Positions 44,945-54,806 of a stretch of 64,000 bases of DNA are shown in pieces. The number at the start of each line of letters is the position of its first letter. The stretch's first letter is position 1. Position numbers and translations under genes: made by a program. The DNA lies in the NCBI GenBank assembly GCA_905221615.1, contig CAJNDT010004890.1, positions 434,001 through 498,000 on the forward strand. The letters are read 5' to 3'. Below the pieces are notes generated by a model. That model saw only the letters and a list, made by a program, of their open reading frames with translations, did not search any database and was not told where the DNA came from. The DNA is from Symbiodinium sp. CCMP2592. Lineage: Eukaryota > Sar > Dinophyceae > Suessiales > Symbiodiniaceae.

Positions 44945-45170
44945 CTGGACTGCATCTTCTCAACGGAGCATGGGCATCCCCAGTGGAAGTACAGACCAAG
45001 CTTCCGCTGAAGCCGCTGGATGCCTGCTCTGGTTCTTGATGGGACCTAGCAGTTACAGTAGGGTTTAGGGTTGGCAGCCGCATCGCACGAATCTCTGCCT
45101 CAACTTCCTTTGTGGCTGCGGAACTGGAATCTGAGGTGGCGGAACCTTGCCAAAAGGATCCTCGCTGCTC
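44945..45170 (-). CDS. candidate coding region, Ser/Glu-rich
   Basis: One minus frame contains SFWQGSATSDSSSAATKEVE then AEIRAMRLP, a short telomere-like 'ccctaaaccctactgtaact' (sense strand), then HQEPEQASSGFSGSLVCTST. The middle piece suggests two exons around a tiny intron or a real in-frame insertion. Confidence 0.4.
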
Positions 45171-45173
45171 TCT

Positions 45174-45304
45174 ACGTGGAGGATCATGGGACTTTGTACG
45201 TAAGGTTATAAGCACCCTAATGGGAGTTCTTTGTTATAAGTATGCACAAGTATAGTTAGCCTGTTGCTAAACCTGAGTTACTAAGTCCTAAGATCCTCCA
45301 AGTA
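45174..45304. repeat. hairpin element, family A (diverged)
   Basis: 'tacgtggaggatcatgggac' and 'gatcctccaagta'; most of the inner arm has decayed. Confidence 0.7.
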
Positions 45305-45674
45305 CAGCTAGGCTAGAAGGCCGGATTAAGGGAAGGATTTCAAGAGCAGCCCGATCTCTTTCCCCGAGTTGTCCGTGCAGGTTTTATGGTGGGCCAACAA
45401 CTCGAAGATGCTTCTCTAACTAAGGTTAAACATTATTATCAGGGTTCCTTCGATTGAACAAACTCCTCCAAGGAATGTTGCAGAGATTTATATCAAAAAC
45501 AGCCCCTAGAAACTAGCAACGGTGGATGTTTTTTTGGGTGGTAGGTTCTCGCATGATTAGTAACATCAAAAGGGTGCCCTTTTTGGGCTAAAGGAGCTTA
45601 TAAGATAGCTTAAATCCCGAAAAAGGGAATAAGGATCACAATGTAGGGTTGAGGGCCTTTGGGGTTGCGGGCAA

Positions 45675-45813
45675 TTGGAGGGTCGGGGGACTTAGTAAGT
45701 AGGTAGTTATAGTAAACTTATAAGTACTCTAAAAGGGACCCGAATTGGGGTTATGGTACTTGTAAGTCCCGAAAATAGCCAGGACCAGTTACTAAGTCCC
45801 CCGACCCTCCAAG
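45675..45813. repeat. hairpin element, family A
   Basis: 'ttggagggtcgggggactta' and 'taagtcccccgaccctccaa' perfect. Confidence 0.93.
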
Positions 45814-45838
45814 CAAGGTTTACTAGACCTTAGTGTAA

Positions 45839-45934
45839 CCTAGGAATAAAAAGGGTGCCCCTTTTTGAATTCAAGGGGGTTAGAAGGGAACCTAAACCCC
45901 AAAACAGGGAATAAGGGCCTACTCTGGGTCCTAG
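45839..45934. repeat. hairpin element, family E
   Basis: Starts CCTAGGAATAAAAAGGGTGC, ends 'actctgggtcctag'. Lies 26 bp from a family A element; related piece at 45555-45640. Confidence 0.7.
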
Positions 45935-46311
45935 TTTAGAGCTTAGGGTTTAGGGTAAGGTTAAGGATTTTGGGTTTGGGGTAGCGCCCAAGCGCCGACA
46001 TTAGTAGTTTCCGTTGGATAACTGGATAACCAAGAGACTTCCTAAGTAGGCGACGAACTTTAAGACTTGTAGACGGCCATGTAAGCCAAGGCCTATATGG
46101 CAATCTGACATTACAAATATTGTTACTTATGAATGCTTAGCTATACTGTTACACAATGACACCCATAACCCTTTCCAATTCTCACTACGGTGCCCATTTT
46201 ATCAACTCGGCAAGAACACTTGTTGTTTAGGGGTTTTTAGGGTTAGGCTCAGGGTTAAGGGCTTAGACAGGCGTCTAGGGATCTAGCAGTTCAGGTGTTT
46301 AGCCAATACGC

Positions 46312-46414
46312 AAAGGCTCCATGTACCTTTATTAGTAGATATTTAAGTCGTAAAGGCGTCCCTCCATAAGTACTTTAAGGCCTAAGTATATACTACATGG
46401 GTACATGGAGCCTT
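46312..46414. repeat. hairpin element, family D
   Basis: Arms AAAGGCTCCATGTACC and inverse GGGTACATGGAGCCTT; inner 'tactttaaggcctaagtata'. Confidence 0.88.
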
Positions 46415-46451
46415 AGGGATACAGGATGTTCGGAAGCTCGCGAAAAGGTCG

Positions 46452-46505
46452 ACTTGCAGCGGGCCTCTTGCGGCTCGTGGCGGGCTGATTCGGCATGTTC
46501 TCCTT
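46452..46505 (-). CDS. candidate exon, possible start of a nuclear protein
   Basis: Reads ENMPNQPATSRKRPAA with an internal ATG at 46496; SRKRPAA is NLS-like. Edges uncertain. Confidence 0.35.
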
Positions 46506-46980
46506 CAGGGTTGCGAGAGCCTAAACTCCAACCCCCATGAGTCAACGAGCTTAGGCATTCTTACATACAGGACTGGGGTTTCACACAAGTACCTTACATC
46601 ATCATGCAAACTGTACACATGCTAACTCTATAGACACAAAGCCAACATCCAAAATCAAAGCCAAAAGCTCTGAACCTATACCGCGCATGTAGACCAACAG
46701 CTCCAAGCCCTCGTTCAGAGTTAACTCTTAAGGTTTGCAGGTTTAGATTTATTGTCTCGCTTTGCCGACATTCTATCCTGACATTACAGGAAAGCAGATC
46801 CGTACAGTCCAGCTCTTCTATGTGCATGGACAACACAGCAATGTACCGTAAAACCTGTTGTTTGCATTGTGTGGGCAGAACTGAAAAAACAAGCTACAGG
46901 ATGTTCTGAACAAGCCCAAATCTAAAACATGAAAATATGAGCACGCAACTCTTCAACCTGCTGAAGCTGCCTTCAGGTCT

Positions 46981-47187
46981 CTATATAGGATTTAGGGGTT
47001 CAGGGTTTAGGGGCGCTGATGGGCTCATGACCAAGAGCTCTGCCCATGCAAAACGGCTTGAGGCTGAAAGGGCGTCGGAAAGCTTCAACCCAAGCTGATT
47101 TGGTGCTCCTGGAGCTAAGGATACTTCTGTTTGGGGTCCATATTCGGGCTCCGTGTTTCTAAAACTCTGTGCCACGAACTCAATCAT
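46981..47187 (-). CDS. candidate coding segment, unknown
   Basis: Minus frame reads TEPEYGPQTEVSLAPGAPNQ, LGLKLSDALSASSRFAWAEL. Edges not fixed; TTTAGGG text overlaps the 3' end. Confidence 0.3.
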   Translation of the reverse strand: MIEFVAQSFRNTEPEYGPQTEVSLAPGAPNQLGLKLSDALSASSRFAWAELLVMSPSAPLNPEPLNPI

Positions 47188-47397
47188 GAACCAGGGACGT
47201 CTTAGTCACGTTCCTCAGCCAAGTTTTTGTTTGGTGGCTTAGGATGTGGAGGCATTGGGCTTTTAGGGTTTGGGGTTTGAGCTTCTGGGGTTTCAGGGGT
47301 GATGGGCTTTACCCCCAATCGAAAGCAATAATCATGGCCCAACACATGTTTAACAAAAGGCATCATCCTACACACTATTTTGGACTCCAGGTAGGGC

Positions 47398-47473
47398 TTG
47401 CAGGGGTCGGTGGTTGTGAATCAGAGTCCTTCAGCCAGTCTATGGCCACTGATGCCGCAGAGTGCTCTGCATC
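47398..47473 (-). CDS. candidate exon, unknown protein
   Basis: 76 nt reading DAEHSAASVAIDWLKDSDSQ then PPTPA, between GTGCAG and a GC donor. Followed on the plus side by a TTTAGGG tract (47515-47665). Confidence 0.5.
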
Positions 47474-47514
47474 CTGCACCGTATAGGGGTGGTTGATAGA
47501 CGCGTCTCTTTTTG

Positions 47515-47665
47515 CAGTAGGGTTTAGGGGCTTAGGGCTTCGGGTTTTAGGGCTTGGGGGTTTAAGGGTTTAGGGTTCAGGGGTTTAAAGGTTCAGGGGT
47601 TTAAGGGTTCAGGGTTTGGGGGTTGGGGGTTTTGGGGTTTAGAGGTTTTGGGGTCTGGGGCTTTC
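47515..47665 (+). repeat. degenerate TTTAGGG tract
   Basis: Units such as GGTTTAGGGG and GTTCAGGGGTTTAA; one of the last telomere-like tracts in the window. Confidence 0.85.
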
Positions 47666-47967
47666 AGTATGGAGCCGTTTCAAGAAGTCAACAGAAGATT
47701 TGAGACTCGATTCCTATCACTGTCAGATAAGACAACATACGACAACACACAACATCAACATCACGAAAGATAGGCCATGGAACTTGAAAGTATCCGACAC
47801 TGACGTCGGCACTGGTGCAAGAAGCTAGGGTTGGCTATGCTGTGGCTGGTCTGCTGCTAAAATCGTCCTAGCCGTCGGTGTTGGCTGTGGTGTACAACTT
47901 GATGTCGATCATTTCGTGACGCGGCATTGCTTGTGGTTTTTCCCAAGTAGGTAGTATTTATAGACAC

Positions 47968-47995
47968 CCTAAACCCTAAACCCTAAACCCTAAGC
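47968..47995 (-). repeat. CCCTAAA tract, last telomere-like tract of the window
   Basis: Four perfect CCCTAAA units. To the right of this point I see no further TTTAGGG/CCCTAAA arrays in 16 kb. Confidence 0.9.
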
Positions 47996-48441
47996 GTTTG
48001 GCCTAAGGCGAGGTAGTTTCTGCTGGTTTCGTTAGGATTCCTGCGGTCCCTCGGCCTGGCAAACCTCAGCGTGGTGCGGAGTACACCCGCGATTCAACGT
48101 TTTTCTTTGCACTCTCTGTACGCTTGCGAGGAGAGTCTGCAAATTTGCCCCACCAGACGGTGGCTGGCGGCCAATCGGCCAGTGGATGTATAACAGGTTG
48201 TGGCTTGTGGCTTTGGTTATCTACGCCTGACAAGCAGCCAGGGTGGCGGCCCCTTCTTACAGGGAGCCGAGTTGGCACCGCAACCTGAGACGGTTGCGCA
48301 CTCGCAGCCGAACCGTTCTACGACAGTTTGTTACGTGGGTCGTTGGTGAATCTGAGGCAGGTGGAGCCGGCCATACGGACGCTTTCGTACCACCACTCTC
48401 GAAGCAGCTTGCCGGAACAGGCAGCCCGACTACTTGGAGCC
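47996..48441 (+). other. probable 5' leader of the retroelement
   Basis: GC-rich sequence leading into the zinc-finger ORF. An open plus frame runs through it from 48243 but its peptide looks random compared with the frame starting at 48442. Confidence 0.35.
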
Positions 48442-49452
48442 ATGTCGGCCCCTTGGAGATGTCGAGTGTGCTCGCAGAACAACAAGAGCTCGGCGGCCTA
48501 CTGCCCTACGTGTGGGGGCTACTGGAGCCAGGTGATGGATCGGCACGGCGTCAGACCATCACAACCACCCGATCGCCACCGAGACGAGGCCTGGTGGCAG
48601 CCAAAGGGGAACCAGAAAGGGGACCAGCAGCGTGGCAAGTCGCCGCGGGCAAGAAGGCCGCGATCACCCCGCCAGCGAGGCAAGGGAGGACAGCAGCCAA
48701 GCCAGCAGCGACCAGAAGCGACGACTATACGGCGGTACCTACTACAGCACAGCTGCCGCGACCTCCCAAGGCCAAGGCAGTGCCTACTCCCAAGGAGGCG
48801 AGTGGCAGCGCTACGGAGCCTACGGCGGAGCGCCAGGTGCTGAACCAGCTCATCGAGCAGCTGGGACAGGCACAAGAGCTGCCGGATGGGGTCCGCGCAC
48901 TCATGGCGCAGATCGGCCAGAACACGGCTCGGACAGAGGCCCGAACACGAGGAGCGAGCCGCCTTCGAGGCGGGCTGGGCTTCTTATACGACCGGGCTGC
49001 TCGAGCTTCTCACCTCCCAGTTTCAGGAACGGGAGGCCACGCTTGCCAAGCTGGACGCCGCGCAGGAGACGTGGACCACCAAGTGGCAAGAGGTGAGCAG
49101 GTTGCTAAAGGAAGCGACTGCAGAGGAGTCAGGAAAGGCTCCGAGCTCCGCCATCGACGTCGAGGACAGCGAGGCGGAGGATGCCATGGAGGCAGAGGTC
49201 GACCGCTCGGCGCAGGAAGCGGCCAAGCGGGAGGTGAGGCAGCAGCGCCTTGCCAGTCAGCACCACGAGCTCTGCAAAGCTCTGGAGGCCGTGAGGGATG
49301 CGGCCACAGATGCAGCGGAGCGGCGAGAGGGGTCGAGGACCCCAAGACGCAAGAGAGGCGAGGAAAGATCCGAGGACGCCAAGCAAGATGGTGGACCTTC
49401 GGACAAGCCGTCAGCTATTGCTTCAGCTGGGGCGAAGCAGCCTTTCGGCTAG
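48442..49452 (+). pseudogene. retroelement ORF1/gag-like, RanBP2-type zinc finger, frameshifted
   Basis: Starts MSAPWRCRVCSQNNKSSAAY then CPTCGGYW: the W-x-C-x2-C-x3-N-x6-C-x2-C pattern of a RanBP2-type zinc finger. It is followed by a Lys/Arg/Gln-rich basic stretch to about 48735. Coding quality then moves to another frame (QVLNQLIEQLGQAQELPDGV, about 48832-48925), and back to the first frame from about 48940 as a coiled-coil-like acidic stretch (AAFEAGWASYTTGLLELLTS, QEREATLAKLDAAQETWTTK) ending in Arg/Glu-rich sequence and a stop at 49452. Two frame changes mean it is decayed or has sequencing errors. I recall similar zinc-finger proteins in Symbiodiniaceae retroelements; function would be nucleic-acid binding in a retrotransposition particle. 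Confidence 0.6.
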
Positions 49453-49499
49453 GCCCACCAGCGTGCCCAACTGGGAATGGTGGGCCAAGGACGCACACT

Positions 49500-50076
49500 G
49501 TCATGCTCGAAGTCGACTGTGTGAGTGAGGCGGAAGCCATGATGATCGGCGTGCAGCACTGCTACGATGTATGGTGTTCAACGTCGCCGTTTTACAGACA
49601 GCTGGATCCGAGGATTGAGGATGACGGGGAGCTCACCCTCAATACCAGCTGGCTGGTGAGTTTTATGCAGCAGACAGCCACAGACCGTGACCCACACACA
49701 GGCGCAATCCAGGGCTGTTGCGAGCGCGCGGCTCTCACATCCACTTTCCAGGCTAGATGTCACATGGGCATTGACGACATCAGGCCTGACGCAGTGGGTG
49801 GAGAGCACGCGCTCGCATCAGACAGGATTTCGAGCCGTGTGTCGAGGCCGGTTAAACCTGAGCCCAGTCAGCAGCCTAGGAGTGTACAGTCCTTTTGTAC
49901 AGGTCGACAGGGCCGCATACACCCCACGGCGACTCCAGAGTCATTGTGTCCTCAGCCCGGTCCTTCCTTGACCGTCCCTTACCAAGGAGCTGCGCCGACC
50001 CCGGAGGACACATCCACACGGCGCTCCGCCGCACGACCCTGCCCTTGTCCTACTGGGAAATTCTTCCACACAGAGT
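49500..50076 (+). pseudogene. retroelement linker segment, frame uncertain
   Basis: Open in two plus frames. One reads MLEVDCVSEAEAMMIGVQHC and DPRIEDDGELTLNTSWLVSF (frame of 48243); from about 49690 the other reads SRLDVTWALTTSGLTQWVES and SLGVYSPFVQVDRAAY. The change of frame near 49690 suggests another indel. It bridges the gag-like part and the long ORF that follows. Confidence 0.45.
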
Positions 50077-51819
50077 GTGATGGCGTCCTGCCACCACTCG
50101 ACACGGGTGGACTCAAGGTTTCAGGACCACCTTCCCTGCGTTGTGCGGGGCGGTACCTTGTCGACCCCCACCGATGACCCGCAGGATCACATGCCAAAGC
50201 AATCCCTCTCACGTTTGCAGCGTGTGCAGCAGCAAGCTAGCACCGCCCTGATGACCCATGCCAGTGCCCCCAGGCCTTCTGCAGGTGCTCGGCGTCGAGT
50301 GTCTTTCGAGCTTGGACCGCATGTGTGGCACTATCGCCAAGGTTCCGTGCTGGGCCCTCACAACAACCACCTCAAGCACACGGACCCTGTCACCCATTCC
50401 TGTCTCCGCTCATCCTCCGATACCGGAGGTTGCAGAGGTTGTCCTCTGATGCAAAATGTGTGTGAATCAACGGTGCCGGCACTTTGTTCATCTTGCTGTT
50501 TCAAGGTCGGTTCCATGTCGAGCCTTGGCAGCCCAGTCACACCAGGTCCCTCTCAAGGCAGCAGCAAGGTGGCGCCCACCTCACTTGGGGCAGACCCACC
50601 TCAGCCCGGATCCCTAGCCCACTGCATTGCCTCTCCTGTTCCGGTGGACCCACCAGAGGTCCGAGGTGGAGGCTACTGTGTGCCCATGGAGCTCACTGGC
50701 CTTGTCCCGACCGCTGAGGACCGTCAGGAATTCAGGGCTTACACTTTATTTGAGCATCAGCAACGGCCCAACCCTCCGAGATACGGACCCGCCTGGACCC
50801 TTCAGGATGTGGTCGCTGATGCAATCCATGCGGCACGTGCCCCAACACGACACGTACGCATTTTGCGGCCGGCTCTACCCGGTTACCCAGAGCCGCAAGT
50901 TGTGCTCACCAGGCGCGATGCCCCGGCCGGAGCACAGGCAGTCCCCTGCGACCTTAGAGGTTTAGGTAGGGATGTGGTTACTGCACACATGCCGGCCCGG
51001 TTTCCCTTAGGACAGCTTGCTGACTATGTGCGAGAGGGGTCACCAACACCGGCCTTTTTCCAGCCACTGCCGCCGCACGGCCGATGGCGGGACGATGCCG
51101 GCCGACTTTTTGTAGACCCACAGGAAGTGGCGGGTAGTTGGCAGTGGATCGAGTTCCAACATGCACCACAGCCCTGCGGTGTAGAGGAGCCAATGCAGCT
51201 AGCTACTACAGGTACCACGACTGCCATGCAAAGCCAGGCCAGCCAATGGAGCACCCCGGCTGAGGTGCTGCTTCAATCGGCGGCTGCTGAAGCAGCGGAC
51301 CCTTTCCATGCTGAAGGCGCAGGCCTGTATCCATCCTGCATTGAGCTTCGACCAGAGTATCTCCGACAGCCAGCTCTGGTACACCGCCCTGTGGCCGATC
51401 TGTGCCTCTTTGGCTCGCTGTCGCAGGCCACCAATGCGTTGCCTTTCACTGTGATGGCAGCGGGACAGTCTTGCATGACTCTGACCGCCTATCCACAGTC
51501 CGTTCAGCTATTGACCCACAGCTTGACGGGCTTGCCAGAGCCGCAGTTTGTCTTGACCACAGCAGGGGCAGTGGCGCACGCGATACCTTTGGACTGCCGG
51601 AGCCTAGGGGGTCAAGACTGTCATCCAGGCGCCCGGTGGAACAGCATCAATGACCTTCTTCAGGATGTGCCGGAACTTGAGGCCATGGAGGACATCCAGG
51701 ACCTCCTGCTGCAAAGGGATCTTTACCTTCAAGACTCCCGCGGTGGTGTGCGCACAGCGGTCCCCACCGGTGCAATGGCTGCGCCTCGTGAAGCGCACGG
51801 CCATATGAGGGTTGCCTGA
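50077..51819 (+). CDS. dinoflagellate retroelement-like protein with repeated modules, 580 aa
   Basis: Intact 580-codon ORF on the plus strand, ending TGA at 51819; the true start may be upstream because the preceding segment is in the same coding block. It has a low-complexity Pro/Ser/Cys-rich first third. Then comes a module with YTLFEHQQRPNPPRYGPAWT and LPGYPEPQVVLTRRDAPAGA followed by VPCDLRGLG, and a second copy-like module with LTGLPEPQFVLTTAGAVAHA followed by IPLDCRSLGGQD. The spacing PEPQ-[VF]-VLT ... [IV]-P-x-D-[LC]-R-x-LG is repeated. No endonuclease, reverse transcriptase or transmembrane segment. I think it is part of a large structural polyprotein of a dinoflagellate non-LTR-type element; this is inference from context. 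Confidence 0.6.
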   Translation: MMASCHHSTRVDSRFQDHLPCVVRGGTLSTPTDDPQDHMPKQSLSRLQRVQQQASTALMTHASAPRPSAGARRRVSFELGPHVWHYRQGSVLGPHNNHLKHTDPVTHSCLRSSSDTGGCRGCPLMQNVCESTVPALCSSCCFKVGSMSSLGSPVTPGPSQGSSKVAPTSLGADPPQPGSLAHCIASPVPVDPPEVRGGGYCVPMELTGLVPTAEDRQEFRAYTLFEHQQRPNPPRYGPAWTLQDVVADAIHAARAPTRHVRILRPALPGYPEPQVVLTRRDAPAGAQAVPCDLRGLGRDVVTAHMPARFPLGQLADYVREGSPTPAFFQPLPPHGRWRDDAGRLFVDPQEVAGSWQWIEFQHAPQPCGVEEPMQLATTGTTTAMQSQASQWSTPAEVLLQSAAAEAADPFHAEGAGLYPSCIELRPEYLRQPALVHRPVADLCLFGSLSQATNALPFTVMAAGQSCMTLTAYPQSVQLLTHSLTGLPEPQFVLTTAGAVAHAIPLDCRSLGGQDCHPGARWNSINDLLQDVPELEAMEDIQDLLLQRDLYLQDSRGGVRTAVPTGAMAAPREAHGHMRVA

Positions 51820-51914
51820 GCCGCCTCTTACATCCACGTCCACCACTACTACCACCACCGCCATTCGCGGGGACGGCCCTACCACGGTCCGACTCACGGC
51901 CACAAGGGGGAGGA

Positions 51915-52435
51915 ATGACGCTTACCACGGCGCCTGTGGCCGTCCAGCATTTTGACCTCGTGGAAGCCTTGACGACACTCATTGTGGCACAAGGGCCGGT
52001 TGCCAACAGATGCACACGTGCTTATGGCCGCAGCCTGGCCTTTGCCGGTGGACGACCATCATTTCAACGTGCCGGTCATCATATACCAGCCGGGAGAGCT
52101 TCAGCACGTTGTTTTTGACCCGTCAATCGACGGATCCCAAATACATAGTATGGTCGTCCAACAGGGCACCCTCCCCGAGCACAGGTCCTTTCGCACAATC
52201 AAGAGGGTCTGGGTTATGCTGCATGGGTGAATGGAGCTCCGCAGTCAGCTGTGCGTCGCACCCTACGGACTGGAGATTTCATTCAGCTGCACCCAGGCTC
52301 CGAACGCATCCGTTACCCTGTTGGGCATCCTGCGCAGTTATTCGGTCATCCGCACCGGCTACAGTGTGTGAGTGCGCCGCTTCGAGTGCCTCCCCTCAAC
52401 ACGGTGGCCATTCGAGCCGCACATGCCGGAGCCAA
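51915..52435 (+). pseudogene. third module of the retroelement protein, frameshifted and truncated
   Basis: VQHFDLVEALTTLIVAQGP in one frame, then LPTDAHVLMAAAWPLPVDDH and VIIYQPGELQHVVFDPSIDG in a second, then AVRRTLRTGDFIQLHPGSER in the first again. It resembles a more distant copy of the PEPQ module. It ends exactly where the duplicated block beginning at 52436 starts, so the element lacks its 3' part. Confidence 0.55.
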
Positions 52436-52821
52436 CCCAGAGCATCCGATATTGAATTTTTTCAAAAAATCAATAGGGTTTTGAAATTTATGTAAAATCA
52501 AGCGTTTCTGGATTTTTTCAATAGAGAACTTTTGCATGAAATTCAATAGAAGAGTAGAGTCAAAATCAATCGAGGATATCACAAAACCGATCCCATAAAA
52601 TCAATCGAGAGAGCATGCATAAAATCAATAGAGAATGCACAGTAAAATCAATAGAGAATCCAGAATAAAATCAATAGAAAATCCAGAGTAAAATCAATAG
52701 AAAATCCACAGTAAAATCAATAGAAAATCCATAGTTGCAGGGGCTGTCCAACCCTTTTGGTTTGGGCTTTCCAACCCATATGCAGCCAATTCTTGGCATG
52801 CAGTTGTGAAACGAATCATTT
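52436..52821 (+). repeat. left copy of an apparently identical 386-bp direct repeat
   Basis: From 'cccagagcatccgatattga' this copy matches 63615-64000 base for base as far as I can read (offset 11,179). The second copy runs off the window, so the full repeat may be longer. The flanks to the left are unrelated. Confidence 0.9.
52596..52734 (+). repeat. 23-bp tandem repeat, six copies
   Basis: Unit TAAAATCAATAGARAATCCA plus 3 bases; starts at 52596, 52620, 52643, 52666, 52689 and 52712. Copied at 63775-63913. Confidence 0.95.
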
Positions 52822-53018
52822 CGTATGACATGCAAATACACACACACACACACATGCATACATATACATATATCTTTAATTCCTGGGCCGGGCTTCCCAA
52901 CCCATACACACTTGAGTAACAGCACTAGACTTCCAGATCCTTGCATGCGCTTTTTAATCCCCTCACAAGGCGATCCCCATCGATCTGTTAATTAGTCCAT
53001 CGTGTCTATGACAGCTGT
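52735..53018. other. spacer with GGGCTNTCCAACCC motifs
   Basis: Motif copies at about 52740, 52764 and 52890, and an (AC)n/(CATA)n tract (52840-52870). No gene seen. Confidence 0.5.
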
Positions 53019-53262
53019 CTATGACTTTAAAACACGACGGATCCACATAAGCTCCAGCTGCCTGCTCCGAACGGCCTGTTCTGATTGCAGCTCCTCAAGC
53101 TCCAGCTCCAAGCGGTACCCCCGGCATTCAACGTGGTCCAGAAGGGTCTCCTCCTCACACTGCTCCATGAAACTCCGACACCAGATGGTCAACAGCTGCT
53201 TGGCCAAGCGGGTTGGTGCTCCACTGGCCCGAAGTTTTTGCAGAATGATTTCATCTTCCATG
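53019..53262 (-). CDS. candidate coding exon, helical charged protein
   Basis: MEDEIILQKLRASGAPTRLA opens at 53262 and continues KQLLTIWCRSFMEQCEEETL to LELELEELQSEQAVRSRQLE and a stop at 53019: 80 codons of strongly helical, charged sequence. The frame extends upstream to 53402, but that part overlaps the repeated 188-bp block and is less convincing. No family recognised. Confidence 0.5.
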
Positions 53263-53272
53263 ATGGGCGAGC

Positions 53273-53460
53273 TTGAGCAAAAATAGCTAGCACATAAAAA
53301 CACCATAAAGGTTTGCGTGGCTAACTGGGCTTTCCAACCCATGCAATGACCATGAGTGCTTTGCCCTCGTGGCCCTATCTGTCGTCCTGCTGGGCTTCCC
53401 AACCCATGTTTCCAACCCCTTGGGCATTTGCTCCTTTTTTTCAGCTTTCCCAGTTCGAGC
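53273..53460 (+). repeat. 188-bp direct repeat, copy 1
   Basis: Nearly identical to 53913-54100 (offset exactly 640). Contains three GGGCTNNCCAACCC-type motifs. Confidence 0.95.
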
Positions 53461-53465
53461 TGAAC

Positions 53466-53864
53466 TCAATCGGACTCTCCCCTGGCAGACGAATGCTGTG
53501 CTTGCACAGCAGACACAGCACGGTCCACCTGCTGACGAAGCTGATTCAGGGCCTCGTGAAGTTCCTGCCTGAAAGCAGCAAAGTCGTCCTCACTAACGGG
53601 GCCGTTGGCAAACTCAAAAACCGCAAAACGATTCTCGAGGTTTTCGACCTCGCCAGACACGTGCCGCAAAGAATTCAGCACAGCCTGGTTCGTGATCTCC
53701 ACTGCAGCTAGTCGCTGCTCCAAAACAGAACAACGATCGTCCTGGTTCGTGATCTCCACTGCAGCTAGTCGCTGCTCCAAAACAGAACAACGAGCGTCAA
53801 TGACACTTTGGAAGAAAGATTCCAGAGCAGCAAAGCGAGCAGACAATTCTGCCTCTGAATCCAT
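53466..53864 (-). CDS. coiled-coil protein with internal duplication, 132 aa
   Basis: ATG at 53864 opens MDSEAELSARFAALESFFQS; the frame ends at TGA 53466. Heptad-like Leu/Val/Ala spacing runs throughout (LEQRLAAVEITNQ, VENLENRFAVFEF, FRQELHEALNQLRQQVDRAV), so a coiled coil is likely. A 57-bp unit (53684-53740 and 53741-53797) is duplicated in frame, repeating RCSVLEQRLAAVEITNQ. Lies between the two copies of the 188-bp repeat. It could be a single-exon gene or one exon; no homology recognised. Confidence 0.55.
   Translation of the reverse strand: MDSEAELSARFAALESFFQSVIDARCSVLEQRLAAVEITNQDDRCSVLEQRLAAVEITNQAVLNSLRHVSGEVENLENRFAVFEFANGPVSEDDFAAFRQELHEALNQLRQQVDRAVSAVQAQHSSARGESD
53684..53797. 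repeat. 57-bp in-frame tandem duplication
   Basis: Two adjacent copies starting 'cctggttcgtgatctccact', adding 19 residues to the coiled coil. Confidence 0.95.
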
Positions 53865-53912
53865 GCGGCTCCGCTGGCTCAAAGTCCTAGCTCGAACTTA
53901 AAGCACATGTAG

Positions 53913-54100
53913 TTGAGCAAAAATAGCTAGCACATAAAAACACCATAAAGGTTTGCGTGGCTAACTGGGCTTTCCAACCCATGCAATGACCATGAGTGCT
54001 TTGCCCTCGTGGCCCTATCTGTCGTCCTGCTGGGCTTCCCAACCCATGTTTCCAACTCCTTGGGCATTTGCTCCTTTTTTTCGAGCTTCCCAGTTCGAGC
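53913..54100 (+). repeat. 188-bp direct repeat, copy 2
   Basis: See copy 1 at 53273. Few differences (acccctt/actcctt, tcagctt/tcgagctt). Confidence 0.95.
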
Positions 54101-54115
54101 TCTCCAAAGACAGTC

Positions 54116-54420
54116 CTAGACCTCGAACTCCAAAGACACTGTGAGCCTCCTGAGCTTTTCTGGCTCCTTGTCCTTCTTGTCCTCTTCTTTGAAGGCTTCT
54201 TTCACAGGCTCCGGCTCAGGCTCTTCTAGCAACGGTTTCTCATCATCCTTCTGCGGGTATTCTGGCAGCACAGCTCCCGGAACTCCTGGAAGTACCAGTG
54301 TCGAGGCTTGGCTCAGGTTCGGCTCCTCTCCATCAGCATCTGGGTCCTTCTTCTTCGAAAGGGCTTCTTCTCTGGCATCCATCTGCTCCTCGATGCGGCC
54401 AAAAATTGCACTAAAAACGT
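54116..54420 (-). CDS. candidate exon, acidic/basic charged protein
   Basis: Reads RIEEQMDAREEALSKKKDPD, STLVLPGVPGAVLPEYPQKD and KEAFKEEDKKDKEPEKLRRL, ending EFEV and a stop at 54116. Probably begins after an AG near 54410. An upstream minus stretch at about 54472-54565 (KVKRKPALKKPAQSHEKIPK) may be a preceding exon. Disordered charged composition; no family recognised. Confidence 0.5.
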
Positions 54421-54806
54421 TTATTGATATCCTTATTTGCCTAAGTAGTGTATTCATTGCATGACTTCACCCGCGAGAAGAAACACGTCCACCTTGGGGA
54501 TCTTCTCGTGGCTTTGGGCCGGCTTCTTCAGTGCAGGCTTTCGCTTCACCTTCTGGTCCTGGCAGTGGCGCAAAAAAACGATGTAATCTACATAAAAGTT
54601 TGCTACCCCGCCTTTATGGCGGGCTTCTTCTGAAGGGCCATTGCTTGCACTAGCTACTTAAGCCTTGGGTTCCACAGCTCGAACTGCCAAAAAAACATCT
54701 TCATGTTCATGCAGCTACCGGGCTCTCCAACCCGGGCCTATATCATTCCACAGACATGAACGGTGCTGTAGGGCTATCCAACCCATGCATAACATTTTGC
54801 CTTCGA

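Noticed and set aside
48519-49386. Minus-strand frames opposite the retroelement ORF
   Set aside because: Shadows in GC-rich coding DNA; the plus strand has the zinc finger and coiled-coil pattern.
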